A stretch of DNA of 64,000 bases from Allacma fusca (lineage: Eukaryota > Arthropoda > Collembola > Symphypleona > Sminthuridae). Of the stretch, positions 11,291 to 24,640 are shown one piece after another (the first letter of the stretch is position 1; each line of letters begins with the position of its first letter). Position numbers and translations under genes: made by a program. The DNA lies in assembly GCA_947179485.1 (NCBI GenBank), contig OX359245.1, positions 56,097,067-56,161,066 on the forward strand, in the 5' to 3' direction. The notes below the pieces were generated by a model that saw only the letters and a program-made list of their open reading frames with translations, ran no database searches and was not told the origin of the DNA.

Positions 11291-13856
11291 GTTGTTAAAA
11301 ATATGTGGTTTTATATTTCAAAAAATTATGGAATCTCGTGACTTGAGAATATTTTTTTCGAAAGTTGGAAGAATTCAAGAATTAGATCGATGAGAAATCA
11401 ATATCATACAAATTGAACTCAGCTTATTTCTAGTAAACGTCATATCACTAAAAAATATTTAAAGGGTTTAAATTTCCTTGAATTTTAATTGAATTAGAAA
11501 ATTGTTCTGTTTCTCAAAATCTGAATAAGCTCTGGCAATGAAAAGTACTTAAGTTCGTGTTCTGCCTGGTTGTTGCAATTACTTTTACGCAATTAGTGAG
11601 CATAACAATGCATCAACGTTAGTAATGTAACTTTGTTTTCTATTAAGTATATTGCACCAGCAAATGTTTTGCATTTTTTGGGGAATACAAATAATTAGTC
11701 ATTATGGCTTTTGGAACTGCTAGTGAAATGCTGCTCTCAGAAATGAATTTGTGAACTCCAGACCCTAAAATCGGCTTCCTCGCAGCTTTGTTGCTTCGTT
11801 ACTGAAGCTATATTTTCCCAGCCCTGCTTTCTGTTCTTATGAATAGTGGATACTATTCTCAACCTCAACGACCTGTTATATATTTTTCCGTCTGGGTTGT
11901 GCTCTTAAATTCACTGATAGATTTTTAGAATAAGCTAGTTTTTTTTTTGGGAATATTGTCCCCAATAAAAGTTATTGCACTCTTTTGAAATAATTTGAGA
12001 ACTGACCGCTTCCTTTCAGAATTACGATTATTAATAACAACGACACATTGGAAATTCGTCGATGCTTTACAGATTATGGAATATATACCGTTTCACTGTT
12101 TGTATATTATTTATTATGGACACAGGAGTAGTCCAGCACTGAATGTACTCAACTACCATCGTTGAGGAATGGCTTCGAAGCCCAGTGCCCCTGTGTCGCG
12201 GAGGTGAGAGAAAGAGAGAGATAGATGTTGGGTTCTGTGGGATGTACTGCTAGTTAGCATGCACCCAACGCTCACTTCAATGTGAGTGGATTTACTGATG
12301 CTTCGGGATAGGTGTGCCTCTGTCATAGCTAGACAGTGCACCCTCAGTTCGTCATGGGATATTATCTCCTTCTATGTTACCTTGCTCTCTCTCCTCCATA
12401 GATTAAGCAAATTAGGTTAAGGGGCTGCGTCCCAACCAATTAACATGAAATGCAGATACTAAAAAATTGTTATAGTCATAAGGCTGAAAGACAATAAAGA
12501 TTTAATTTAATTTTAATTATTTATTATAGAATTGAACAATACAATAATTATGAAATTTTTCAAGGAAAATACACAGATTGATTGACAACTGGTTTTTGAT
12601 GTTTTGGAGGTACAGGATGTACGAAATTCCAATTCCATGGTGTGTACCCTCACAAGAACAAAGTAATTTTTGATGACGAATTCTATTTTAGTAAGCGTAC
12701 GCAAGTTTTTGGGTGAGCATAGAGATCCAAACTTGCTCCTTCAAGTATTGTCTCATACGATATGCTCACATGAATCTAGTGGCTCCTAAAATTTCTCTGA
12801 GAAAGCGGCAAAAAATATATTCCAACTTTAAATGAGACGTTCTGCGAGGAATCAAAAATGAATAGAAATGAATCGCGGATTAATCAACTAAATTTTGTGG
12901 AAATACTGGAATATAAAATTCTGGGGATCTTTCAATGGGTCAACCACAACCACATCCGTGATTTGATTTTAAACTAAATTTCCAGTTTTAGACTTTGCAG
13001 TCAAAGCTGAATTATTTGTAGTCGCAAAAAGATATGCACGCGTAAGAGTAATTCGCCGGATAATTCTTCAAGTGTACATACAATGTACATGCCAGGATGC
13101 ATGCCACCATGTATTGCCAACTCCATTTTAATAAATACATCACAGTTCACTACTAAGTTAAGGATTCACGTGCCATAGCCGCAAGATATCCAAATGCTTT
13201 ATTAATTTTTAGAAATTTTAAAACAAGATAATATTCACATCCAATACAATTATATTTATTCTAAGTCAGAAAACAAAATTCTCTATGTTGGTTCTCCTTG
13301 TGTATTTCCAAATGAATTTTCAGAAAAGTAAAAACTTAACTTGCAACCAGCACCAGCAAGCAGTAGTTTTTTGGGCAACCCGTCCAGATTGGTCTTACTC
13401 CTAGAAGGATGTATTAATTACAAAAAATCATCGTAAATATTCCCCCCCCTGGTCTATTCAAAATTGAAAAGCGTATCGTCCTGTTTTTCTCCCATTTTAA
13501 TTTTTGAGGCTGTTTTTCACTTTAGTAATAATCAAATAACAGTTAACTAATTTTGAGAAAAATATGTAGCTAGTGATTTGCATCGTCTTCATGTAGTACA
13601 TACGAACTTACGTTAAAAAGTATAGTGTTTTGGAGGAACATATTCCGAATTTACAGATTTTGTCTGATTGTCAGGTATTTCTTTACCAATGTTTTTCAAC
13701 TGGTAATTTACGATTGACGAATTGTTTATTAGCTCATGAATACAGTAGGCGGGACAAAATCTAGCTGTCCTTAATTGGAAAACTCTATCTCATTGGCCCG
13801 ACAGTACCACATTCATTATATTTCGTTAGCCAAACCCACAAGAACAAATGCATTTA
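11291..13856. other. Intergenic; one possible retroposon
   Basis: 11295-11680 is the 5' flank of paralogue B, related to that of A. 12120-12510 is GC-richer than its surroundings and ends in an AT-rich run after gaaagacaataaagat, which could be a short retroposed (SINE-like) sequence, but I found no clear promoter boxes or target duplication. 12510-13856 is AT-rich with a C-run at about 13442-13449. No gene supported. Confidence 0.35.
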
Positions 13857-14926
13857 CTAGAATTTATAAATTATATATTTGAAACAAAATGTGGTGCTTA
13901 CGCAAGTAAATGACCAGTTGCATAAATTGGAGCAGCAATCACTATTGAAAGCACACCATTCTCCGACCTGATGACAAGGCTGGAAAACCAAGAAATTTGA
14001 TTAGACATCTGATTTAATTATTCTCACTGTTAAATCAGTACAATGCCGGAACCGCGGACACTATTTGCAACACACCCATTGCTTATTTTGTAAAGCTGGG
14101 AAATAAAATGGAAATTATTTTAGCACTTACCCCACATGACATGCCAACGCAAAATTCCGAACAACATTCTATGTTTGTGTAACAAAGATATCCATCAGAT
14201 TTGCAATCCATCTAACGAGTAAATTATGAAGGAATGGTTAACAATTTGAGCTTAAGTTCTGTTTTTAAAAAGAAAAGTTTGCTTACACATGTCAAATGCG
14301 TGCAATAGCCGGAACAACAGTCACTACTCAGACTACACCATTCTCCATTCTCTATGCAATTCTAATAAAAGATAAACTTTAAATAAATGTTCATTCTGGT
14401 AACTTTTTTGACAATTCTTGCACTTACGCTGCAACTGAGACCAACGCAATATGCGGAACAGCAGTCAGTGTTTACAGCGCACCATTCTCCAAGCTCTTGG
14501 CATGGCTGATAGGACACAGAATTTAAGCCAGACTCATGTGCATATTAAAATTTTATAAATTGAACTCTTACACTTACCCCACATTTTAAGCCAACGCAAT
14601 ATCCAGAACAACATTCATCATTTTTTAAACAATAATCTCCCTCTTCTGAGCATTCGCTCTAAATACAAAATACATCGATTCAAATTTATCAAACTTATCT
14701 AACTTCTGCTCAATTCGGCTGTCAAAAGGTAGAATTAACTAACCGGACGAATCAATCCCAATGAGTTACCAAACAATTGGCCTGCCGTGAACCCAACGAA
14801 GATAAGATTTATCAGGGCCAGGGACACAATTGAATTTCTGAGTTAAGAATAATTTCATGGGATTAATTTACATGTCAGTATTCTGTGGAAGGAAATTCAT
14901 GGTGAGATTACTTACTTTGAACCCAT
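13857..14926 (-). CDS. Secreted multi-module cysteine-rich (knottin/ICK-like) protein, paralogue C, 7 exons plus a dead exon
   Basis: Exons (minus): 14916-14926, 14744-14837, 14578-14658, 14428-14505, 14287-14361, 14131-14211, 13857-13979. Exons 1 and 2 have the same 11-nt and 94-nt lengths as in A and B and encode a clear signal-peptide-like segment with a SLALINLIFVGF core. Five intact modules with C-x6-C-x5-CC-x3-C-x4-C (x5 in the last). The last exon again reads through GTAAGC and ends after 14 residues at TAG (13857-13859), about 180 residues in all. Between the last two exons lies a decayed module exon (14030-14098). More diverged from A and B than they are from each other by eye. Predicted secreted; function unknown. 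Confidence 0.78.
14030..14098 (-). pseudogene. Decayed module exon in paralogue C
   Basis: The sequence aligns by eye to a module exon: an intact-looking acceptor (cccag), then codons for NGCVANS where live modules have NGxxCxxNSD, then a block matching tgc tgt tcc ggc tat tgt with base changes and a one-base deletion that shifts frame into a stop. At least two cysteine codons are lost. It is probably skipped in splicing. Its presence implies that C once had six modules. Confidence 0.6.
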
Positions 14927-16600
14927 TTGAATGTAACTTGGTTAGAATCTGTAGGATGAAAATGTAGCTGCTGATTTCAGAGCATATAATTTAAATGTAT
15001 ATTCATGAATCAAAGGGTCTGCGAATTGTATATTTATATTTGTTGGTGTCGTAGATCCGTCAAAATGCAGTTAGTGCTTTCAATGTTTTAAAAGTAATTT
15101 TCGACAATGAAATCGATCTATTGTTTCAAAAGTTGAAATACAACATAAGCTAATACGGTACACTCTCGCTATAATTGGTTCGCTTAGAAACGATATGGTT
15201 TATAATGAATTCAAGCATACAATCCCGATTCACGTTTACGTAATTATTCTCACTTTTGTGTGTACGGGGCCAACTTGTCCAGTCTCTTAATCATCATTTA
15301 TAGAGAGAGTTATTTGTAGGGAAACAGTCGTTTTATTTGATCAACTAGTTTATTTAGAATTGAATATTGTTTTCTAAGTGTGAAGTAACGTCACAATGTG
15401 CAATTATTACAAAATACTAGAGATTCCGATTTCTTTGAAGTGAATGGCACAACTGGATGTAGTACTTCAAGTTCCAACAATACGTTATTTTTCTTGTCAT
15501 TTTTTAATTACGGTCAGATTGTATTGAGTTAAGATTTAAATGGTCAGGGATGTTACAATATGAATAGGGTTGCATGTACGCTTATATTTTTACTTAGTGT
15601 ATTCTTGTATATGACAGGTGTGGGGTACAGGATAACGCAGCAGAAGGAACTAAACACAGTGATAAAAGTAAGATTATGGAATTTTTTGGGACACTAGTAT
15701 TGTAAACCGTTTCCACAAATTAAAAATATATTTTTGAACTAATACTCTAATTCAAAGAAAATACCTCATAATTGAACCTCCTAGCTATATTTACCGATGC
15801 TCGGGCTTTAGCACAGACACTAGTACATAGATATGTATGGCGTAATTTACAAATTGCAATCAGCAAGGTAATCCCGGACTTCACAATAAAGTCCACAAAA
15901 ATAGGAACGGAATCCTTTGCCATATTATGGAACTCTCAAACTTGAAGCCTTACACTAGCAATGGATCGAATCCGTTTCTGTAAAAGACCAGCGATCACAG
16001 GGTGAGTCCTTCTCGTTTTAGGGTAAATTAACAGTTTATTTTTCAGGGCTTGCATATATTCTTGAATGTATTATGCTTTCCCAAATGCGGCTGCATACAG
16101 GACCATGCAGCAGAAACCCACTGGGAGTATATATAAACTGACAGAGACAGATTATTCGAGAAATACAAGATTCCGAGATACCCATAATGCGTGGAAACGG
16201 TTAGAAGTGTAATTTTCAGAACACAGACAATTGGAACGTATCATAAGTTGAGGAATCAAATGATTAGCTCCATTGTTTTGCACGTCATATAATATTGATG
16301 GAGAGAAATTTTAAATCTTGGAAAGTTTCTGTGAAGAAATTATAATTATCACTTGAATTTACTTAACTGGAACTAATTCAAAGTGAGGTAGTGACATTAA
16401 TATCTTTAGCTAAAAACCAATGATATAATTCTTTTAGCAGCATTCCGCCTTACACGGTTTATGGAATACCTTAAAATGAATTCAAAGTTACAGCATAGCC
16501 AATCACTTACTGTCTTGAAGCCAAACTAATTTCTTTCTAATTAAAAGCCTTTACTTTTAGTTTCAAAATGTTTGCAAAAACAAACTCATTTCATTTCCAA
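14927..16600. other. Intergenic, no gene seen
   Basis: Upstream region of paralogue C; its promoter should lie at the left edge. The rest is AT-rich and unassigned. Confidence 0.35.
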
Positions 16601-16629
16601 GGGTTTTTCTGAAGTATTCCACAACCAAA

Positions 16630-17000
16630 TTTTCTGCTGCAATAAGGGCGGCGGACACTATTCACTGTTTGCATGCAGGCAAACATATTCTTGGACAAAC
16701 AGTAATTGAAAAGTAAAGGGAATTAGGAGTGATTGCTGGTAGACGTTCAACCTTGTGCAAAATATAGCTGCAAATATATTCAGAACAATGAAAACCAGCA
16801 ATGACATGTCGGGTAACACAACAGCTACTATTTCATAGAGCGAAAAATGTTGTACAGCGTCTTCTCCACATGCCTGCTTCTCTGTTTTCCGAATAAAATG
16901 TCTACCTTAAAATACATTTATTAGTTTGTATACTTGGAATTCATGCTTAAGCAATATCCGTAAAAATGAGTTTTCTGCATGTCTTCGATGTCTTTGTTTA
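16630..17000 (-). pseudogene. Possible remains of a fourth knottin-type gene
   Basis: Three fragments resemble module exons on the minus strand: 16640-16690 (gcaataagg..gcggacactattca), 16800-16850 (tgtcgggtaacacaacagctactatttcatagag) and 16950-16970 (aagcaatatccg). Live modules have gcaatatccggaacagcagtcactattcatagc in the same places. No open frame or splice sites survive. The match is by eye only. Confidence 0.3.
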
Positions 17001-17640
17001 CTATAAATATATTGATGCTATTCCAAACCCTGGCCCAATTAATTTGTTGTTCATTTAGTAATAATATGAAGTTTAATGATATTCTAGTTTGATTAAACAA
17101 TTGTTCCCATTGTTTTTACATGTTGAGTCTGTCTGTGTTACCTTATTCCTCTGGTTTTCATACATATTTTGGCCATTTCTGTTGCTGAGGACAGGCCCAT
17201 ATAGAGGGAATGCTGTCTCAGAGGAAACCACTATATAGGAAATTCCCTGTAGTAGTTAGTGATTAATTTACAGCAATTTACAAAAATTATTTATCTTCCG
17301 TAGATTAATAGCAGTAATATTTTGAATCATAAATGTGTATTAATGCTTTGTAAATTCTAGAATTGATTTTATTCTGTTCACCTTAAATTATGAATTGTTT
17401 CTCTAATAATTTCACAGTATCTAAATCGGTGGTTTGTATTTCTACAAAATGATGATTTTGTATTGTTTATAAATAATCGTTCGATCGAGACGGCTACTTG
17501 GGAAATGTTACATACACTGATATTTTGAACAACTAGAAATAACGTTTTACATAGTTAAGGGTATCGTTTCAAAAAATCAGTTTTTAATGGCGAACATATT
17601 TGAATTACATACATGTACGTATTGAGTTACACAGTAATTC

Positions 17641-18430
17641 ACATACACTAAAACCGGTTGCTACAGAACTGTCGAGAGGTGATGTTGTGCTCATCTGAGC
17701 ACCCTTATCTTTGGGCAGATCTGCATAAAAACTTTGAGAACCACAATTTGTTTTGTCTCAACCACCCGAGTCTCTGCTTGGAGAGTTGTGATCTCTGCCG
17801 TCAACTGTTTACCCGGCGAGCGTCTTGCACCACAACGCTAACTTGTGCTGATAGTGTTTGTTTCCACCGAATCAGCACTTGATTCCCGGGTAGTTTGCAA
17901 CCATAGGCTTTTGTGGCATTTTGATTTAGCAGTGATGAATAGCCCTTGTGGTATTGACTTGGGGGTGAGTGTCCCACTATCTGGCACATTCCTCAGGTTC
18001 TGCATAAAGTGCAGAGGCTCACCGGAGTTCTAATCTGGGTAGAATAGCAGCCGGAGCCTCTGACTGTTATCATTGCAACTGTAATAACGTGAGTGAATGG
18101 CATATCTTAGTGAAGCAGTCCCCAAATATCAACGTAGGGATACGAAATCGAATAATCAAATTCAGGAAATTGAATATCCCATGCCCACTCTTCCAATGCT
18201 ATTCGTAAATTAGCATCTGGCATTAGCATTAGACTGACTAGCATTAGACAGGGGAATCTGCAATAGGCCTACTGATGGCCTGAGCAGTATTCCATAAATT
18301 TGGTTGTGCCCTAAAATGCATACACACACTAAAAATGTGAAATTGTTTTATTAAATTGTTGCCATTTGAAGTTGTACAGCAACATTTAAATAATTGTTAA
18401 CCTCAACCCACTCTTAACTACTGTACCGAG
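17641..18430. other. GC-richer block of unknown nature
   Basis: 17641-18110 is distinctly richer in GC than its flanks and may be an old inserted sequence or retroposed transcript. Short overlapping frames on both strands (up to 74 codons) show no domain. I cannot assign it. Confidence 0.25.
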
Positions 18431-18549
18431 TAGGTCTACAACAGCAGAGCTGCCTTTAAAGCTTACGGGTAAATTTGAGGGGGAATCATCTCCCATATTT
18501 CTGAGACCAGATGTGTCAACACGGGTTTCTCAGAAATGTTCAATTTTTT

Positions 18550-18810
18550 AACTCAGTTGCAACAAAATCCGAAAGATGTTCAATGGGTTGAAGTCCGGGC
18601 TTTGTGCTAGCCATTACATCACCGAATATTATTTTTTCGTAATAAAGCTGACGTTGATATAGAGGTGTGTTTAGGAAAAGTATCCTACCGAAACTCAAAG
18701 ACTAAGTTCCGATCTGATATTCCTTATTAGCATTATGAAATCGTTATTTTGTCAGTGATCTCCATGTTACGTGCACCAGAATCCCATTCAGAAAAAAACA
18801 CAACATCCCT
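18550..18810 (-). pseudogene. Tc1/mariner-like transposase relic
   Basis: On the minus strand a frame near 18560-18630 reads KPGLQPIEHLSDF, close to the conserved SPDLNPIEHLWD end of Tc1-like transposases, preceded by MAST. Further upstream (18740-18800) another frame reads VRDVVFFSEWDSG, like the VLFSDES segment that precedes the second catalytic Asp. The spacing is too short and catalytic residues are altered or lost. A dead fragment, not a gene. Confidence 0.5.
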
Positions 18811-20259
18811 AACTCTTTCTTCAATGTTGGTTGACAGCGCCAGCGTGGGAGTACTCACGCGTCCTACTCCACACTTTGGTCCGCCCTACTTAGTTGTCCA
18901 CTTAAACGTAGTTCCAAAGATCCTTCGGGTTTACTACTTTTGTCTGGATGCTTTTCTTGAGTATGTAGGGTCTCCCTAGGACAATGTTCGATGTCCTTCT
19001 GTCCTGATACAAGATTCCGTGGATTGTAGAGTGACTGGTAACCTCTCCGGTATCCTGTTAAACCGCTTAACGCTTTTCGAGCAGTGGGAGTGGGAGACAT
19101 CTTGAATTTTCGGGGAATACCCGATACCCCGGGGGTAAAACTCTTAGGCGATAACCAAGCTTGGAGTTCTCGGCGTCACCGTTTTTTACTTAACAACAAT
19201 GCAATGGAAAGTGGACTTTCTGAATACTAGTTATTTCAGCTATTTCACATAAGTTGTTGCATCGGTTATCCAGGGCAACATTACGTTGACAAATTGGAGC
19301 CGGGTTATGCTTAAATGGCAGATTACGACTACCTAATGAATACAAATGTTTACAAGATAAAACACTTATGCTACAACTATTAATTTATATATTTATAGCA
19401 GGTAAAAAATCAATTACTGGCTCACCCATTATAAGTTTAAATATCTTGAACGTTCCAATTTTCAAACTTCAAATGAGAAGGCAATATCAAGAGGAACGTA
19501 GGGCAGTCACTTGTTTAATTTCTTATAGAGCGTCGTGGCATTTGTAACCATAAAAATTAATAACCGCATGACACGGTTTTAAACAAATTGCATATCGACC
19601 AGGCATTTCATTGGTTCGCTCAAGTCCGACGGACTGACTAATGTACGTAATTTTTAAAGCGCATACGAGCGGCCTATTTAAAACCATCTGAAGTTCCCAA
19701 GAACGAAACCAAGTTGTATTGAAACGGTGCTTTTACTTTGCTTGAAAAATTTCATTTGCAGGTACATGCGTTCGACGTCAACCCGAATATTGCTTGATAC
19801 GAGGAGGCAAATTTATACCTTTGAATATATTGTTGAGAACAATTTCTACGCCTGACCAACTTAATTGTACAAAATATTATAGTAACGTAGCTGTTACTAT
19901 GGTAAAATATGGTCTAAAAGGGAATGTGTGAAAAGGATATGTAACACCATGTAAATTTTCTTATGTTCTCACTAGGTAGACCCGTTATCTACTGGTCGCA
20001 CGTCTGATAAAGCACAAATTTTAAAATAGTAAAACTTGTTGTTGGCGGCGAAGTGGCAATAAACTAATAGCTACTGGAAATTTAAAATTCGTATAACCTT
20101 AACGAGGACAAACATAACAAAAAGGTTGCTTAACGATTTAGTTGTTTGCCTAACCTGACGTCAAATTAACCAATGCAAAACTAACAATGTTTAGTCTGAT
20201 AAAAATCAATCAGTTGTTTGACTTTCGATTAACACATGTAAAACGCATAAAATAAAATA
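18811..20259. other. Intergenic, no gene seen
   Basis: 18811-19200 is GC-richer and might be flank of the Tc1-like relic. The rest is AT-rich without supported features. Confidence 0.3.
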
Positions 20260-20720
20260 TGGTTCATGTATCAGATGAAGAAATTCGACTATATTTTATT
20301 GACAGTTTCAGTGTGTATCCATCCGAATCTTACCTGGAAATCTGAAAACGAGACAATCGGATAGCTAATAAATTTTAGAAGTGCAAAGACAATTGCATGA
20401 TGATTATGGTAAAAAAACCATTGAATCAGTTTAACACACTTTCAGTTAAATGTTACCCGGAGTTAAATAGCTGGCACGCGTTTTGAAAACGTACATCGGT
20501 AAATTAACGTCTTACTGTAAATAAAAAGACTTGAAGGTTCAAAGTATTAGCCGAAATAGTATTTTAGACAGGTGTGTTCCAAACCGGAGAAGAAATTAAC
20601 ATCTTGATCCTGTCTGTCAAACCAATCGACAAATATATGGTTTGCCCAGTGAAATTTTGAGAATTACGAAAATCTGATGGGAAATACATCCTGGATTGAT
20701 TTGAAAGTTTTCAAATTTCT
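20260..20720. repeat. Segmental duplication, copy 1, left block
   Basis: Matches 61155-61610 over its whole length in the same orientation with many substitutions and small gaps (for example the runs ctaataaattttagaagtgca and aaaaagacttgaaggttcaaa occur in both). It marks the left part of a duplicated block that also includes 24350-24640 and 36000-38700. Confidence 0.85.
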
Positions 20721-22828
20721 GATTTAGTTTAAAAAATCAAGTTATATGGGGAGACACACCAAAAGTGAGTAGGGGTAAAATATATAATACGGAATATTGG
20801 TAGTTGGGATACCGTGATAACACTTGAGCAATGATTACGTGTCGCGCTGTTAAAAATTATTTTACGAATGAAATTGCATGTTCAATAGAATAGTAATGCA
20901 CTAATAATTTGAAATCGTAATTAAATTCAAATCTCAACATAAATTAAGAGGCATTAGTTTTCGGATTTAATGCATTTAACGCGTTTACTATGAACGTTCC
21001 TTTTGTATACAAAAACTACCAATAGAAGTCAAATGTACTTATGTTCTGGACAAGAACCCCTACATGGGTACAAACCTGTAAGAAAGACCTTGTATAAAAC
21101 AAGTTCAAGAGGGGATAATCATAAAAGGTTCCAATGCAAATGCATTTTTGGTTAGTCATTTTGTATACATTATCATATCGAACCGATACTATTTTGATTA
21201 CCCGAGATTATTTGCGTCCATAATATTTACGTGACCAATTAGTGACAGGTATTGACAACAACGTACAAGTGTTGGGGTTATTATTAAGTTCAAATGAAGT
21301 TTAAACTGATCAATATGTTCGTCATTTTTAGGACACGTTTTATACATGCGTCGAAAATTTTCTAGCCATCTCTACAGGCGCTAGATTTATATCAGCTAAG
21401 AATGTTGATTTACATTCCAGCATTGCCCTTTTTGGCAAGCCGACAGCAAGTTTGATTCTGTGAAAAAATATTATCGGTCTTTGTGAAATTTGCTACAAGC
21501 AAAGAAAATCTGTATATAGTTACAATGCTTTAGTAACTAGAAATATTTAGTAAAAAAATGTCTCAGTGGGAACCGCTGGATGCATTGACTTATATTGAAT
21601 AGTTAACTATTTTCGTTGACAAAAATTCCGGCTGTCATTTATAGAAACATTATATTGTGCGAGGAAGTAAATAGACTCCCTGAATTTAATCTACAATATC
21701 TAGTACATGCCGTAGCTCAGATATATTGTATACAATTATATGATTCCACAATTTTGCTCTGATATATGTAATTCAAAGATTGTATATACTTGGTATTCAA
21801 CTAGTCTATATCACAGCCTTGTGCATTTCAACCATATGATCGACCATGGTTTCGTCGACGCAAATAACATGTTAGATAATTTGAATTAGAGTCCGCAAAT
21901 GTTTGATTACCCATGTAAAGGCAACATTAATGATTAAGGCAATGCTACAGCTTAATTTTACAAGCATGTTCTCTCACACCTAAGTCAATTCAACGTAATA
22001 AATTTTTTATTCGAAGTGAGAAATAGGATTTCATACGTAGACGTAATTGTACGCCCACATTGTAAACTAGTATACTTGTTATAATTATCTGTGACATTGA
22101 ATGCGAAAAGATTATTTCAAAGTATGTTGATTTAGTAGTCGCTATAAAGTGCAGGGTATAAGATTGGCCATGATGTATATAAATAACTTATACTTTATTA
22201 AATTGGGCCAGACATCTCAAGAAAGATAGTATGTGTAATGATTATACATATAACCATAGTAACATGACTAATACTGCTACGTCACTTGCGTGTGGGATAG
22301 AGAAAATAAGAGTCGGTATCATTATCATGATTGTGTTCATTTAGTAGTAAAACAAATTTTTCAACCAATCTAAGCTTTCCACGCAGACAGATAAGGCCGA
22401 AACCCCAATCAAACTAAACTCTCTTTCATAGATTTTTAGATTCCTAATATTGCTACTACTATTGATATTGTCTTGGATTACTATTACATAAGGATATGAT
22501 CAAACTATTGATGTTAATCAGCTAGCTTAACCAGTTGTAAAAGATTAAGCAAAACATATGTTAACAACAGCTAAATGAAATTTTTCACCCTTAAATATAA
22601 AATTCGGAAACACGTTAAATCGGAATAAATCTTCCGATTTGGGAGGGACTGCGGGTCCACATAACCAGCAGTGTCAGTACTTATACGTTTCCAGACTATA
22701 AATAATAGTATTAATATTTGCCCAATATTAGATAACCTGTGATCATATGCTTTATTATTCAGAATCAAAACTAACGTTACGGGTTCGGAATGGAAACAAA
22801 CTAACGTTTTCATATTTTATACACACAA
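20721..22828. other. Unique to copy 1; no gene seen
   Basis: This stretch has no counterpart in copy 2 (61.6 kb), where the match jumps from 20.7 kb to 24.35 kb. It lies 3' of the gustatory-receptor-like gene. AT-rich, no supported frame; 22571-22813 (minus) is open for 80 codons but has no domain. Confidence 0.4.
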
Positions 22829-24502
22829 CTACATGACAAGTAAGCTGACGATCAGGTTAATGACAAAATCCATAAATTCAGGAGATGACGATCTATCCAA
22901 AGTATAAAAGCTTCCCGCTCTTATTCCGACTACCGGGTTTGATTTTAAGACCCGCTCAAAGTACTGCTTTTGTTTTTCATCATTTGACACAATAGCGATC
23001 AACATTTCCCGCTTCAAATCATTGACACTGTCTTGCACCAGGTAGCATCTGCCGTACATGAATAAAAAATATGACACTCCGATGAACCCAACAAATGTTA
23101 TTACAGCGGCAAAGAAAGGATGCTCAGCACTAAAATGGATTCCCGAAAACAAACCGAATATAGCTATCACTAATAGCAGCAACTTTGCCAAATAATTCAT
23201 TGTTGAAAATAACTCGTTGTACAATTTTATTTCCAACCAGATTTCCATCAACTGACGGCAGCACATTAGCAAATTTGAAAAATGTAGCTGTCCTTCCGCC
23301 CTGGAAAACATAAAAATCCGTAAAACAATTTGGGTAACACAACAATTCTGATTTACATATGACTTACTAATATTTACCTTAGGGAGCAAGAAATTCTTGC
23401 CGCAGCATCACTACAAATATATGGAACTGGAAAACTCATAAGGATGTACGCTCCTACGTAAGCCATCGTAATGAGCTCAATCAGACCCCAAACCTCAATA
23501 AGCATTGCAAGCAGAAATGTTAACCAGTTTTGCATGTCACCAGGTAGAGCAGAGTAGATTAGATGTGTAGCTTTGTTATCAAAGGCAAACACCAGAATTG
23601 CTCCAGGGATAATGGCGTATGTTAACGCAGGCAAAAACATCACAATTACCTCCAATGCCGAGTGTTTTCTCAGAACACTAACGGAAAGCATCTTCAACAG
23701 GCCTATAATTAGAGTTTAATTACAAGTTTTAAAAATTAGTATCCTAAAACGTAAATGAGTTGATATATTATATTGCATTAAAGGAAACACTTTTAAAAAC
23801 TGGTCTTTAATCTATTAACACGGTATGATTGTTTATAAATTGTAAAACAATTGAAGGAAACAATTAAAGAAACACACAAACATTAACACGATATCTTTAA
23901 AGCCAATAATTCAATGAAGCTATTTACCACCAAAGCATCTTTTCATCCCTGAAAGATCTTATATATAATAGATCGTTGGGATCTAAATTTAGAGTACTAA
24001 CCAAAGTTCGAACTTACATACTATGCGAAATATTTTTGATACTAATTCTAAACATTAGCTACATCATACCAACTGTTTGCACTAATGGTATCACAGCTTA
24101 TAATTTTTATACTGAGGTTATACCAAGTGAGTCTGATGAAGCCCGTGATGAATTGTGATACATGCGGTTAAATAAAGTTGCCAGCTCATAGGGCATGGTG
24201 AGAATTACTTGTAAACCGCCCATGTAGACAACAGCCATCGCAATGAACATGATGTTTATCAATAAATGCTTCAAATCAAGATATATTTCAGGCCAGAGAA
24301 TAGTTTGAACTAGTCGAATTACTTTGAAGCAAATGTATACAAACATCATAACCAACCGAAAGTACCAACTTCCCCAAGTTATTTGCGAATTTGATGGCAT
24401 TGCCACGATCGTAGACCAGTTAAACGTAAACGGCAGCACAGTCAGTTTGCACAGGGAATCCAGGACTATGAAGTTGAACCGTACATCTTGAAACGTTAAC
24501 AT
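22829..24502 (-). CDS. Gustatory-receptor-like seven-transmembrane protein, 3 exons
   Basis: Exons (minus): 24124-24502, 23378-23702, 22829-23300, with GT-AG introns of 421 and 77 bp; 1176 nt, 391 residues. The ATG at 24500-24502 is kept in the relic copy at 61.8 kb (MLTF-DVRFNFIVLDS), supporting the start. About seven hydrophobic segments: two in exon 1, two in exon 2, two plus TM7 in exon 3. The C-terminus has GSFYTLDRS before the last segment, close to the conserved FxLDRS of arthropod gustatory receptors (7tm_7 family), but the usual TYxxxxxQF is replaced by NLIVSLLVM. Known role: ligand-gated cation channels in taste neurons; ligand unknown. Family length is 350-450. An LTR retrotransposon sits about 140 bp upstream, reading the same way. 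The donor of exon 1 (GTATAA) is the least certain boundary. Confidence 0.72.
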
Positions 24503-24640
24503 GTTGATTATGTTTTAAAATACCATAAAATACTTAATTTATAATTTGCTTAATAGGAAATGTTTAGTCAAACCGTATACAGAAAACTAAATTTATCAAA
24601 ATTATATACAAATTAAGCATTTTTTAACTATAAACCTACC
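24350..24640. repeat. Segmental duplication, copy 1, middle block
   Basis: Covers the start of the receptor gene and its 5' flank and matches 61640-61944. The match is cut off exactly where the LTR retrotransposon begins and resumes after its other end. Confidence 0.85.

Noticed and set aside
12120-12510. SINE
   Set aside because: GC-rich body and AT-rich tail are suggestive, but no polymerase III boxes or target duplication could be identified.
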